Part shown: in pieces, positions 16,062 to 24,484 of the stretch
Layout of the letters: every line of letters begins with the position of its first letter
Numbering within the stretch: the stretch's first letter is position 1
Assembly (NCBI RefSeq): GCF_013055795.1
Contig: NZ_JABETO010000008.1
Location: 102,344 to 166,343, forward strand
Direction of reading: 5' to 3'
From: Streptomyces sp. I05A-00742
Lineage (GTDB): Bacteria; Actinomycetota; Actinomycetes; Streptomycetales; Streptomycetaceae
Length of the DNA: 64,000 nucleotides
The notes under the pieces: model-generated
The model's input: the letters and a program-made list of their open reading frames with translations, nothing else
Database searches by the model: none
Told to the model about the DNA's origin: nothing
Program-made: the position numbers and the translations under genes

Positions 16062-17537
16062 TCATTTCCCGGAGTGGACTCCGCAAACGGCTTCCGGTCC
16101 GGCCGGAGGCCGTGTCTGCGATACCGCCGCGTCGGACGGGCGGAAGTACCTGGCCGTGGTCCAGCGGCCGATGCGGGCGCCGGTGAGGCAGCCGGTGATG
16201 TCGGACGAGCGGAAGTGGACGCCCGCCCAGACGCGGGCGTCGGTCATGTCCTGGTTGAGGTGGGCGGCTGACGTGTAGTGCCGCGCCGTGCCGCCGCCCG
16301 GGGCGGGCAGGTTGAGGTCGAGGTGGGGGCTGCCGAGGACGGTGAGGAGTGCCTGGGTCACGGCGCCGGCGACGGTGGCGTGGCCGGCGATGTACTCGGG
16401 GTGGGGCGGGGTGTCGAGCAGCGGCTGCCAGTCGCGGACGCCCCTGGTCCGGGGGTTGCCGTCGCGGTCGGCCTCACGGATGGCGGTGATCGGCCGCCAG
16501 AACGCGTAGTGGCGTTTGGCGTCCCAGGTGGCGATGACCGTGTCCGCGGCGACCGCGTTCCCGGCGGCGAAGAGGCGCGCCGTCTCCACGAGGTCGAGCC
16601 GGTGCCGGACGGAGTGGTCACGGAAGGCGGACTGGAACTGTGCGACCAGGTTGCCCCCGAAGAACGTCGCCGTCTCCGTCTGGTTCGGGGTGCGGCGGGA
16701 ACCCGTCCGCGCGCCCATGGCGGCGATCTCGGCCAGGTCCCGGGCGTAGCGGGCGGAGGTCAGCGACGGTGGCCCGGCGGGGCGGAACTGGGCGGGGGAC
16801 GTCAGGAGCATGGGGTGCGTCGTGCTCAGCCACTGATCGATGAAGGCCTCGTTCCGCGGCGGTGTCGGCCGCCATATTCCGGGGGGCTGTTCCGTCGTGC
16901 CGCCGGGCGGCACGGGCCGTCCGTCGGGCCGCGGGAGGCCGCCCTCGTGCCGCCGGAGGGCGAGCAGATGCCCGGCCGCCCGCTCGCCGAAGGCCGCGCC
17001 CTGCCGCTTCGCGTGTCCGTCGGGCAGTCCGGCGAGAGACTCGGCGTACGCGGTGTCGAGCCGGGCGCGCGACGCGGGGAAGCACTCGGTCAGGACGCGG
17101 TGGGCCGCCGCGACGGCGGCGGCTTGCGCGGAGGCGCCGCGGGGCGCCGACTCCCGCCAGCGGTAAGGGACGTAGCGGTTCCGCTCGATTCCGGTCACGG
17201 CGTTGTACACCGCCACGGCGACCAGCCCGTGCCACAGGGCCGTCTGCCCCGAGGGCCGCGTGGGACCGAGCCCTTCGTCGATCGTCCTGGCGGCGACGAC
17301 GTTCCAGTCCCGGACGACCGCCGCGGGATCGGCCGCCGCCGACAGCGGCCGTACGTCGGCGACGGCGGCACGGGCGACCGGCCCGGTCGTCGCCGACCGC
17401 GGTGCCGCCGGCCCCGGTGCCGCCGGTATCGCCGTTCCGGTGAGCACGCCGACGAGGGCGAGTGCCGTGGCGACTACCGTCACCGGACGTCGGCCGCGAA
17501 CGAACCGGAATGGTGAAGGCACGGTGCTGTCACGCAT
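16062..17537 (-). CDS. Secreted vanadium-haloperoxidase/PAP2-superfamily protein
   Basis: 491 residues. A signal-type N-terminus (Arg-rich start, then TVVATALALVGVLTGTAIPA, ending in Ala-rich residues) predicts export. The C-terminal half has the vanadate/phosphate-binding pattern of the haloperoxidase and acid-phosphatase superfamily: KRHYAFWRPITAIR, HPEYIAGHATVAGAV and ARVWAGVHFRSSDITG. These supply the Lys, Arg, His, Arg and His ligands. The usual SGH is AGH here. Whether it halogenates or dephosphorylates cannot be told from sequence. The start at 17537 is chosen over 17612 because AGGGGGCG precedes it and the signal peptide then begins normally. Confidence 0.82.
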   Translation of the reverse strand: MRDSTVPSPFRFVRGRRPVTVVATALALVGVLTGTAIPAAPGPAAPRSATTGPVARAAVADVRPLSAAADPAAVVRDWNVVAARTIDEGLGPTRPSGQTALWHGLVAVAVYNAVTGIERNRYVPYRWRESAPRGASAQAAAVAAAHRVLTECFPASRARLDTAYAESLAGLPDGHAKRQGAAFGERAAGHLLALRRHEGGLPRPDGRPVPPGGTTEQPPGIWRPTPPRNEAFIDQWLSTTHPMLLTSPAQFRPAGPPSLTSARYARDLAEIAAMGARTGSRRTPNQTETATFFGGNLVAQFQSAFRDHSVRHRLDLVETARLFAAGNAVAADTVIATWDAKRHYAFWRPITAIREADRDGNPRTRGVRDWQPLLDTPPHPEYIAGHATVAGAVTQALLTVLGSPHLDLNLPAPGGGTARHYTSAAHLNQDMTDARVWAGVHFRSSDITGCLTGARIGRWTTARYFRPSDAAVSQTRPPAGPEAVCGVHSGK

Positions 17538-17711
17538 GGTGCGCCCCCTGCGGGAAGATGCGGGAAGGAATGCCGGGAAGGATTGCGGGGCGACGCCGAA
17601 GTACGCCCCCACCGACCAGAGTTGGCCTTCCGCCGCGGCCGGGAGAACACACCGATCCGATGACCACCCGTTCGGGTGAAACCGCGGCTCTCCCTTGCCT
17701 GCGCGACATGC

Positions 17712-18101
17712 TCAGCCGGCGGCGGCGCCGGTGTCGTAGCGCTCCCGGGCCGCCAGGACCTCGTCCATGTTCCCTTCCGCCCACCCCTTGATCGCCTGCA
17801 TGACGGGGATCAGCCCCTCCCCCAGCGGCGTCAGGGCGTAGTCGACGCGGACGGGCACGGTCGGTGTGACCGTGCGCTCGACGAGACCGTCCCGTTCGAG
17901 GCTCCTGAGCGTCTGCGTCAGCATCTTCTGGCTGACGCTCGCCAGGCGCCGGGACAGGTCGCCGTAGCGCTGGGGCCCGGCGGCGAGGGCGTTGACGATC
18001 AGGCTCACCCACTTGTTGCTGATCCGGTCGAGCAACTGCCGGGCGGGGCACTCGGCGAGGTACGCGTCGTAGGCGGCGCGCACGTCGGGCTGTGTTGCCA
18101 T
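17712..18101 (-). CDS. HxlR-family transcriptional regulator
   Basis: 129-residue winged-helix regulator. Signature blocks are CPARQLLDRISNKWVSLIVNAL and the recognition helix region RLASVSQKMLTQTLRSLERDGLV, followed by the wing and TPLGEGLIPVMQAIKGWAE. The Cys near the N-terminus (residue 18) is at the position used for thiol or aldehyde sensing in HypR/YodB-type members. GGAGGAG lies just before the start. It is divergent from a quinone-oxidoreductase-like gene with two palindromes between them, the classic layout for electrophile-responsive control. Confidence 0.9.
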   Translation of the reverse strand: MATQPDVRAAYDAYLAECPARQLLDRISNKWVSLIVNALAAGPQRYGDLSRRLASVSQKMLTQTLRSLERDGLVERTVTPTVPVRVDYALTPLGEGLIPVMQAIKGWAEGNMDEVLAARERYDTGAAAG

Positions 18102-18119
18102 GGCTCTCCTCCACGTTCG

Positions 18120-18141
18120 GTACGCACTTCGAAGTGCCTAC
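18120..18141. promoter_or_regulatory. HxlR operator candidate 1
   Basis: GCACTTCGAAGTGC is a perfect 14-bp palindrome that extends to a 22-bp repeat with one mismatched pair (GTA ... TAC at the ends). It lies 19 bp upstream of the hxlR start in the divergent promoter region. Confidence 0.65.
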
Positions 18142-18147
18142 TTCCCG

Positions 18148-18166
18148 ATGGAGAGTAGCTCTCCAT
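18148..18166. promoter_or_regulatory. HxlR operator candidate 2
   Basis: ATGGAGAG-TAG-CTCTCCAT is a 19-bp inverted repeat with 8-bp perfect arms, 46 bp before the oxidoreductase start. Its sequence differs from candidate 1, so one of the two may be the true operator and the other a promoter-linked element. Confidence 0.55.
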
Positions 18167-18211
18167 AGGGTCGTCGTACATCAAGCCCCTGCGAATGCTG
18201 AGGAGTCGGCG

Positions 18212-19147
18212 ATGCGTGCCGTTGTCGTGAAGTCGTTCGGCGGACCGGACGTCCTGGAGGTCGTCGAGGTGCCGGTGCCCGTCCCGGGCGCCGGTCAGGT
18301 GCGGATCCGGGTGGAGGCCGCGGCCGTCAACCCCGTGGACGCGGCGACGCGTTCCGGGACGCTCGCCGCGGCGGGGCTGATGGCGCCGCGCCCGGTCACG
18401 GGGATCGGTTGGGACGTCGCCGGGCGCGTCGACGAGGTGGGCGCGGGCGTGACGCTGTTCGCCCCCGGTGACCGGGTGATCGGTCTGAGGGACCGGCTCG
18501 ACGTCTCGCTGGGCACGTACGCCGAGTTCGTCGTCCTCGACGCCGACGCCGTCGCACCCGCCCCCGGCGGTTCCTCCGCCGCCGAGGCGGCCACGCTGCC
18601 CCTGAACGGGCTGACCGCCCTCCAGTCGCTGGACCTGCTCGCCCTGCATCCGGGCGCCACACTGCTGGTCACCGGTGCGGCGGGCGCGGTGGGCGGCTTC
18701 GCGGTGGAGCTGGCCGCGCTCCGCGGACTGCGGGTGGTGGCGGCGGCCGGCGCCGGGGACGAGGCGTTCGTCCGGGCGGCGGGCGCGCGGTGGTTCGTCC
18801 CCCGCTCCGCCGACCTCGCCGAAGCGGTCCGCGCCCTCGTTCCCGGCGGCGTCGACGCCGTCCTCGACGCCGCGGTGCTCGGGGTGCCCGCCCTGGGGGC
18901 CGTACGCAACCGGGGATCCTTCGTCTCGGTCGTCGCCGGCGCGGCACCCGTGGCATTGCGCGGCATCACCGTCGCGGAGAACTGGGTCGCCGCGGACGGC
19001 CCGGCCCTCGCCCGGCTCTCCTCGCTGGCCGAAAGCGGCCGCTTGTCCCTGCGCGTCGCCGACACCCTGCCGCTGGACCACGCCGCCCAGGCGCACGAGA
19101 CGCTGGCCAAGGGGGGTTTGCGGGGGCGACTGGTCCTCACCCCGTGA
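18212..19147 (+). CDS. NADP-dependent quinone oxidoreductase-like protein (MDR family)
   Basis: 311-residue zinc-independent medium-chain dehydrogenase/reductase. It has the N-terminal GroES-like fold (VKSFGGPDVLEVVEVPVPVPG, VEAAAVNPVDAATRSG, GWDVAGRVDEVGAGVTLFAPGDRV) and a Rossmann domain with VTGAAGAVGGFAVELA. No zinc-binding Cys/His set is present. It likely reduces quinones or reactive enones with NADPH. GAGGAG precedes the ATG at 18212. It is divergent from and probably repressed by the HxlR regulator. Confidence 0.9.
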   Translation: MRAVVVKSFGGPDVLEVVEVPVPVPGAGQVRIRVEAAAVNPVDAATRSGTLAAAGLMAPRPVTGIGWDVAGRVDEVGAGVTLFAPGDRVIGLRDRLDVSLGTYAEFVVLDADAVAPAPGGSSAAEAATLPLNGLTALQSLDLLALHPGATLLVTGAAGAVGGFAVELAALRGLRVVAAAGAGDEAFVRAAGARWFVPRSADLAEAVRALVPGGVDAVLDAAVLGVPALGAVRNRGSFVSVVAGAAPVALRGITVAENWVAADGPALARLSSLAESGRLSLRVADTLPLDHAAQAHETLAKGGLRGRLVLTP

Positions 19148-19199
19148 CTGCCGCTCGTCGGCCCCCGGCCGCATGATCCGCCACTCCGGCGACCGGCAC

Positions 19200-19470
19200 C
19201 TACGAGCCGTCGTCACCAGGGCCGACGTCCCCCGACACGGACCAGATCGCGGTGGGTTCCGGGGCAGCCGTGACGACGGCTGCCAAGTCCGCGCCCGCCC
19301 GGAGCAGACCGACGGTTCGTGTGGCGACCTGGTCGAGGCGTTGCCGCAGGATGCGTTGGGCCTCCCCCGAACCGTCGAGCCGGTGCAGGGAGCCCATGAT
19401 CTCGCGCACTGCGGGAATGCCGCACCCGGTGTACGGCGCACTCGGCTGGATCTCTGTCGTCAATCCCGGT
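19200..19470 (-). pseudogene. C-terminal remnant resembling a MerR-type regulator
   Basis: The 452-bp stretch 19148-19599 holds no intact gene. A minus-strand frame ending at 19200 contains AVREIMGSLHRLDGSGEAQR then ILRQRLDQVATRTVGLLRAG, which reads like the dimerisation helix of a small MerR-family regulator. The upstream DNA-binding part is not found in any frame. The assignment is by pattern and could be wrong. Confidence 0.35.
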
Positions 19471-19599
19471 GAGAGGACAACGGACATAGTTGTGCGGCTT
19501 CTGCGTGGCGCCCACGACGCCGCTCGTGCCCGGTTCGCGCGGCGACACGCATCAGCGACAGACGACCACCGACAGACGCGGGAGAATGACTGACACCCC

Positions 19600-20262
19600 C
19601 TATTGAGTAGTAGGGTCCGGCAGCCCTGCGGCAGGCAGCAGTCCCGCCTCAATCGCTTCGCGGGGGAGACGGATGCCCAGATGTTCCCCCACCGTCCGGA
19701 AGGTGCGGGGAAGCAGGTCGTCGGCCTGCCACACCACACCGGCCCTGCGCAGGGCCTCGTCCAGCGCGGCGACCTTGCCGGTCGGATCGTCACGCTCGGG
19801 GTAGTCCAGCAGGCTCTCCTCCCCGATGCCTATGCTCCACACCTCTCCGTCGCCCGGTGAGTACAGGAGCTTGGATGGGGACTGATGGTGGTTCAGCGTC
19901 ACGCACACCAGTTCCTCGCCCGGGCGGGGCATCGCGTCCTGAACGTCTTCGATCCAGTCCAGGTACCAGGTGGCGCACAGGAAGTTCTCCAGCAGGAACG
20001 TCCATTCCCCGCTGGTGCCGAACATGCACTGCACGTCTTTGAAATCGCTCCCGGACCACTGTGCAGCGATGTCCTTGTACAGGACGCCTCGCTCCAGCAC
20101 ATCCCGGTCCGCCCCCATCCGTACCAGGAAATCGACCGGATCCACGCCGCGTACAGCGGTGAGCGAGATGCTTCCGAGCATCCCGTCCACGGTTCCCCTG
20201 GCGAGGTCATCGGCGTGATGCCCGATCCACGCCAAACTGTGGTCAGTCCGTTCTTCGGTCAT
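19600..20262 (-). CDS. Hypothetical protein, DUF6461-like
   Basis: 220 residues beginning MTEERTDHSLAWIGHHADDL. The core SISLTAVRGVDPVDFLVRMG, followed by WTFLLENF and EELVCVTLNHHQSPSKLLYSPGDGEV, resembles the small actinobacterial DUF6461-type families that pair an AVRG-like block with a beta-rich middle. There is no signal peptide. It sits downstream of, and on the same strand as, the GH114 lipoprotein gene (53 bp gap). Function unknown. Confidence 0.7.
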   Translation of the reverse strand: MTEERTDHSLAWIGHHADDLARGTVDGMLGSISLTAVRGVDPVDFLVRMGADRDVLERGVLYKDIAAQWSGSDFKDVQCMFGTSGEWTFLLENFLCATWYLDWIEDVQDAMPRPGEELVCVTLNHHQSPSKLLYSPGDGEVWSIGIGEESLLDYPERDDPTGKVAALDEALRRAGVVWQADDLLPRTFRTVGEHLGIRLPREAIEAGLLPAAGLPDPTTQ

Positions 20263-20315
20263 GGCCGACACGGTATTGCCCTGCCGCCCGTTTCGGTAGC
20301 GCCCGGAGAACGGCC

Positions 20316-21194
20316 TCAGCAGGACTGATACACGTAACTGTCGCTGCCCGGACGGCTGACGTCGCGATCGCGCAGGGTGATGGACATTTTCTTGCCCCAG
20401 GAGCGGCAGGCGGCGGTGAAATCCTTCTTCGCGTATTCGATGTCGAAGACCCTGCCACCGTAGGCGTCCCTGAAGTCGGAGCACTCCTTGTAGCGTCCGC
20501 ATTCCTCGACGACGGCGAAGTCGAAGCCGATGCGGGCGCGTTGGGGAAGCAGGTCGGTGGTGTTCTTCTGGGCGATGGCCAGGTGCCGCTGGTGGGCCCG
20601 GGTGGCCAGGAGGCGGGCGAACGCGGTCGCGTGCTCGGGGGTGAGTTTGTCGTCGGACCGTGCGTAGGAATCGAGGTTGTCCGGCTCCACCGCGTCGTAA
20701 CCCGCCGCGGCGCAGCCGTCGATCCATGGGCCGACGATGTTCATCAGGGCTTCGCGCTTGGCCGGGGTGGAGATGTCGAGCAGGGGCTCGTCCCAGTCCT
20801 CGTCGATGATGAGGTCACCGTCGTCGCTCTTCAGGAGCAGGTTCTTGTGGTGTTTCTTCCACCAGGTGATGGCTTCGCCCGGCTGCGACTGGAAGGCATT
20901 GATATAGCAGATGTTGTAGAGCCCCTTGACGGGCTTGGCCTCGCGGTCGCGGGAGACGGCCCGGACCGGGCCGGGAGGCGGGTAGGCGCCGCCGAGCTGG
21001 TAGTCGAAGGCCATGTTCGCGCCCGGTTTCCGCACGTTCGCGGGGGCGCCGGTCTCGGTGCCCGTGGTGGTGCCGGGGCGGCCGGACTTCCGGGGATCGT
21101 CGTCCTGTTGCGACTTTCCGGAGGAACAAGCCGTGACAAGAGCCGCGGTCAGGACCATGGCGGTGAGAGCGGCGCGGGAACGGTGAAGAGTCAC
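20316..21194 (-). CDS. GH114 endo-alpha-1,4-polygalactosaminidase-like lipoprotein
   Basis: 292 residues. An N-terminal lipoprotein signal ends in LVTAC (lipobox, Cys 23), then a low-complexity linker. The rest is a GH114/DUF297 TIM barrel: MAFDYQLGGAYPPP, CYINAFQSQPGE, DEDWDEPLLDIS, WIDGCAAAGYDAVEPDNLDSY and VEECGRYKEC. The DxxEPDN block holds the expected acidic catalytic residues. It likely acts outside the cell on galactosaminogalactan-type polymers, for example fungal exopolysaccharide, though the natural substrate is inferred from the family only. Confidence 0.85.
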   Translation of the reverse strand: MTLHRSRAALTAMVLTAALVTACSSGKSQQDDDPRKSGRPGTTTGTETGAPANVRKPGANMAFDYQLGGAYPPPGPVRAVSRDREAKPVKGLYNICYINAFQSQPGEAITWWKKHHKNLLLKSDDGDLIIDEDWDEPLLDISTPAKREALMNIVGPWIDGCAAAGYDAVEPDNLDSYARSDDKLTPEHATAFARLLATRAHQRHLAIAQKNTTDLLPQRARIGFDFAVVEECGRYKECSDFRDAYGGRVFDIEYAKKDFTAACRSWGKKMSITLRDRDVSRPGSDSYVYQSC

Positions 21195-21307
21195 GAAGAC
21201 ACCTTACGTTCGGGCCGTTCACGGAATTCCGGCGGTTCTTGTCCGGGCAGCGCGTCACAATGGGCCCCGCCCCACCGCTTGCTGTTGCGAGGAAGGAGGC
21301 CGGCCCC

Positions 21308-21826
21308 ATGGCTCAGTTGATACAGGGCACCACAGCCCAAAGCGTGTTCGTGGACGCTTCCACGATCGACCTCGTCGGGGAGGATCTCGTCGTCGAGTTC
21401 CAGCCCGAATGGAACTGCAATGCTCTGGTCGAGGCGGACCCCGACGGCGACGGAGCCCGCGTCCTGTGCGGACAGGAGATCGGGAGCGTCACCGTCACCG
21501 CCCAGCTGTGGGACGCCCTCCCGCCGCTGCCCGACGACCTCGACCACTGGCAGGACATCGCCGAGGTGTCCGTCGCCTGGCGCTCCCCGTTCATCGACTT
21601 CAGCGCGAGCGACGAAGGCAACTGCGGCGACCCGGCCAAGCGCCTGGAACTCCCCGGCCCCGGCGACTACCGCCTGCGCGTCCACGGCAGGAACCGTGAC
21701 GACGGCGACCCCCGCGGCGACGGCGACCCGGTCGAGGAGTACCTGATCCAGATGTGGCCCGCCCCGTACGACGAGCCGGCCATGCTCAGGGCCACCAGCC
21801 TGACCGGAGCGTACTGGCGACGCTGA
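21308..21826 (+). CDS. Conserved hypothetical protein
   Basis: 172 residues from an ATG preceded by AGGAGG at eight bases. It is acidic and beta-rich with no signal peptide. The C-terminal block (GPGDYRLRVHGRNRD, then EEYLIQMWPAPYDEPAMLRATS) recurs in Streptomyces proteins of unknown function. A competence-protein ComJ-like fold is possible but not demonstrable from the sequence. It converges on the EF-Tu-like gene with a hairpin between. Confidence 0.7.
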   Translation: MAQLIQGTTAQSVFVDASTIDLVGEDLVVEFQPEWNCNALVEADPDGDGARVLCGQEIGSVTVTAQLWDALPPLPDDLDHWQDIAEVSVAWRSPFIDFSASDEGNCGDPAKRLELPGPGDYRLRVHGRNRDDGDPRGDGDPVEEYLIQMWPAPYDEPAMLRATSLTGAYWRR

Positions 21827-21829
21827 GTA

Positions 21830-21847
21830 GCCCGGGCCGGACCGGGC
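21830..21847. terminator. Bidirectional hairpin between convergent genes
   Basis: GCCCGG / CCGGGC perfect six-base stem with a six-base loop, lying between stops at 21826 and 21853. No T tract follows. Confidence 0.45.
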
Positions 21848-21852
21848 CGCCC

Positions 21853-22455
21853 TCAGGCACGCACGCGCGCGTCCAGGGTCTTCATCAGCTCGACGACCGA
21901 CGCCTCCCAGAACGCGTCACCGGCGAGGGCCTGTAGTGCCGAGCCGCGGACGATGGGAATCGGGTCGCCGTCGGGCCCCGGTTCCCGGAGGAGGGCGCGG
22001 ACCCGCCGCTCGGCCTCGTCGACCGCCTCGGGGTCCTGGAGGACGTCGCACTTGTTGAGGAAGACGACGAGCCCGCGCACCCCGGCACCGCGCGCCAGCC
22101 GCAGGTGTTCGCGGGCCTGCGGGGTGACGTCGCCGAGGGCGGAGACCACGAGGACGACGCCGTCGAGCGGCGTGTGGCCGAGCAGGTCACCGACGTGTCC
22201 GGCCGAGATGTCGAAGTGGGTGTAGTGGCAGCCGGGGGTCGCGTAGGCGCTGTGCGTGCTGTGCACGGCGACCGCGGCGCGGGTCCGGCCCGCGGCCTCC
22301 ACGATGCGTTCGACGGCCCCGGCGTCCTGCCGGTAGGTCTTCGCCGCGGCCTTGCCCACGGCGACGGCCAGGGTGGTCTTGCCGTGCCCCCTGTTGCCGA
22401 TCGCCCCGATGGTCCTGTGCTTCCTCTGACGTGGTCGTACGGGATCGCCGGCCAT
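21853..22455 (-). CDS. EF-Tu-like GTPase, G domain only, with altered switch motifs
   Basis: 200 residues aligning along the whole G domain of elongation factor Tu. The opening RTIGAIGNRGHGKTTLA corresponds to VGTIGHVDHGKTTLT. The middle YTHFDISAGHVGDLL corresponds to YAHVDCPGHADYIKN. VVSALGDVTPQAREHLRLARGAGVRGLVVFLNKCDVL and the closing IVRGSALQALAGD match EF-Tu blocks. Domains II and III are absent. The P-loop (GNRGHGKT, 20-27) has lost the HVDH residues, the RGITI switch-I motif is not recognisable, and the DCPGH motif has a one-residue insertion (DISAGH, 83-88). NKCD at 135-138 keeps guanine specificity. It may be a regulatory or decoy GTPase; a normal elongation function is very unlikely. 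Confidence 0.8.
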   Translation of the reverse strand: MAGDPVRPRQRKHRTIGAIGNRGHGKTTLAVAVGKAAAKTYRQDAGAVERIVEAAGRTRAAVAVHSTHSAYATPGCHYTHFDISAGHVGDLLGHTPLDGVVLVVSALGDVTPQAREHLRLARGAGVRGLVVFLNKCDVLQDPEAVDEAERRVRALLREPGPDGDPIPIVRGSALQALAGDAFWEASVVELMKTLDARVRA

Positions 22456-22637
22456 CCGCACGCCTCCTCTCGCTCCCGGTCCCTCCGGAACTCTCGCCGG
22501 GCGGCTGCCCCGCGCCCCCTCCGCGATGCGCCACGGAAGTGGGGCGCGCGAGGCTCGGGGAGCGGCCGGAAGTGCGCCCCCGGAACGGTGATTCAGGTGG
22601 CGGCCCTGGAGTCGATGGCCACGGCTCCCGCGAGCGG

Positions 22638-23261
22638 TCAGCCCCCCATGGGCTTCCACGGACCCACCGCCAGCTTCCCCGTGCTGCCGAGGTCCACGCC
22701 GCCCTCCGGCGCGATCGTCTGCCCCGGCTCACCGACGGCCGGGGCCACCTTGAGCCGGCGGCCGAGCAGCGGCGGGCGGCTGGGGTCGTCGTAGGTGTTG
22801 CGCCACATCACCACCGCCTCCGCCGCCTGCCCGGGGCGCAGCGTCACCGGCCGGGGTGCGGAGTTCCGGACGCCGGTTCCGGCGATGGTCGTGAGGTCGT
22901 CGTGGACGGTGACGTCGAGGGCCTGTCCCCGCTCGCCCAGGACGCGCACGTCGGGACGGCCGTCGACGGTGTGGGGCGCGGTGCCGCAGTTGACGAGCTG
23001 GACGGTGAGGGCGCGCAGGCCCATGGCTCCGTCGACGGTCCCGGCCATGACCCGTACGCCCTCCCGGGGGCAGGGGTCGGGGGTCGCGGTCGGGGTGGAG
23101 GGGGTCCGTCCGGCCGCGGGGCCCGAGGCGGCGGCCGGGGACGGTGCGGCCGCCTCCCGGACGGTCCGCGCCGGCTCCTCCCGGGCGCAGCCGGTGAGCC
23201 CGGCGGCGCAGACGACCAGCAGTACGCCGAGGGGGCGGCGGCCCTTCTCCGTCCAGTTCAC
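22638..23261 (-). CDS. DUF4232 lipoprotein
   Basis: 207 residues. A lipoprotein signal ends in GLTGC (lipobox Cys 25). A Pro/Ala/Thr-rich linker (about 30-62) is followed by a DUF4232 beta-sandwich (about 63-205) with GLRALTVQLVNCGTAPHTVDG, RPDVRVLGERG and APRPVTLRPGQAAEAVVMWRN. This family is common on the Streptomyces cell surface and has no assigned function. The GTG start lies behind a GGAGAAGG stretch. Confidence 0.85.
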   Translation of the reverse strand: MNWTEKGRRPLGVLLVVCAAGLTGCAREEPARTVREAAAPSPAAASGPAAGRTPSTPTATPDPCPREGVRVMAGTVDGAMGLRALTVQLVNCGTAPHTVDGRPDVRVLGERGQALDVTVHDDLTTIAGTGVRNSAPRPVTLRPGQAAEAVVMWRNTYDDPSRPPLLGRRLKVAPAVGEPGQTIAPEGGVDLGSTGKLAVGPWKPMGG

Positions 23262-23356
23262 CGGCCGATCGTCTCACGACGGCGGGAGCCCACGGCCGTG
23301 GGCGCCGCCCTCCCCCGGGCGGCTCGTCAGGTGCGGGCCCTCCGTCCCCGGGGAGT

Positions 23357-24187
23357 TCAGCGGGACGTGGAGACCAGCTGGTCGGCGAGCCTGCACAGGC
23401 GGCGGACCGTGCGGTCCTCCATCGCCACCGGGGCGGCCGGGGACAGTGCCGTGCGGTCGTAGTAGGCGCCGGGGACGAGCTCCGTACCGGGGTCGCACAG
23501 CCGTACGACGCGCTCTGCGCCGGCCTCCGGGGAGTCGCCTTCGTGGGCGTACAACGGCAGCAGAGCGGTGTCGCAGACGCCGGGGTGGATGCTGACCGAC
23601 GTCCAGGGCGCCTGCTCCCGGCTGAAGATCGTCAGGGCGAGCTGGGACTGTGCGTAGGCGGCGAGCCGGGAGTAACGGCGGGCGCGCTGGGGGTCGTTCC
23701 AGGAGATGGAGGCGGTGCGGTGCATCGAGGAGGACACGTTGACCACGCGGCTGCCGGGCCGGGCGCCGAGCGGGCCGGCCAGCTCGTGGGTGAGCAGGTA
23801 GGCGGCCAGGAAGTTGACCTGGAAGGACAGTTCGTTGCCGTCGGCGGTGACCGTCCGCTGCTCCGGGGAGGCGACGGCGGCGTTGTTGACGAGGACGTCG
23901 AGCACCGGGTGCTCGTCGGCGACGCGGGCGGCCATGGCCCGTACCTCGTCGAGCCGCGAGAAGTCGGCGGTGACGAGGTGCAGCCGGCGGGCGTCGGCGC
24001 CCGCCGCCACCAGACGGGTGATCGCGTCGTCCCCCGCGGCCCGGTCCGGGGCGTGGACGACGACCGTGTCACCGCGGCCGGCGAGCAGCCTCGCGGTCTC
24101 CCAGCCGATGCCGGAGGTGGCACCGGTGACCAGAACGGTCCTGGTGGCGGTCGGGGCGGCGGAAGGCATCGGGACGGCAGAAGACAC
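23357..24187 (-). CDS. Short-chain dehydrogenase/reductase
   Basis: 276 residues of the classical/extended SDR fold: TGATSGIG (21-28) for NAD(P), NNAAVASPEQ, the catalytic Ser in VVNVSSSMHRT, and a Tyr in the expected position of RRYSRLAAYAQSQLAL. The usual YxxxK is replaced by YAQSQ, so the Lys is missing. The overall pattern fits the retinol-dehydrogenase-like or WW-domain-oxidoreductase subgroup. It lies about 300 bp from pobA on the same strand, but I do not include it in the biosynthetic cluster with confidence. Confidence 0.8.
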   Translation of the reverse strand: MSSAVPMPSAAPTATRTVLVTGATSGIGWETARLLAGRGDTVVVHAPDRAAGDDAITRLVAAGADARRLHLVTADFSRLDEVRAMAARVADEHPVLDVLVNNAAVASPEQRTVTADGNELSFQVNFLAAYLLTHELAGPLGARPGSRVVNVSSSMHRTASISWNDPQRARRYSRLAAYAQSQLALTIFSREQAPWTSVSIHPGVCDTALLPLYAHEGDSPEAGAERVVRLCDPGTELVPGAYYDRTALSPAAPVAMEDRTVRRLCRLADQLVSTSR

Positions 24188-24484
24188 GGGAATCCACTCC
24201 GGGAAAAAAGGGGGGCGAGCACCGGTGGCGCGCGTGCGGCAACCGGTGGAGTTCTACGAAGAATTGACACTCCGTGCGGGAAGCACGGCGGCGTCAGGGG
24301 CAGGGACGCACCGGGCGTGAACAGGGCGCGGAGCCGGGCTGCGCCGGATGCGGCGGCCGGTCGTTGTGGCGCGGATGGCTGTTCACGAGCAGTATTCAAG
24401 GGCGTCCGGATGTCCGGTGCAAGCGCCTCGCGCCGTTCCTGACGCCGCCCTGACGGGCCGTGGCGCGGACGCGCGGCGCGGTGT

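Noticed and set aside
24188..24484. A small gene between the SDR and pobA
   Set aside because: Frames here lack a ribosome binding site and recognisable motifs. I see only intergenic sequence.
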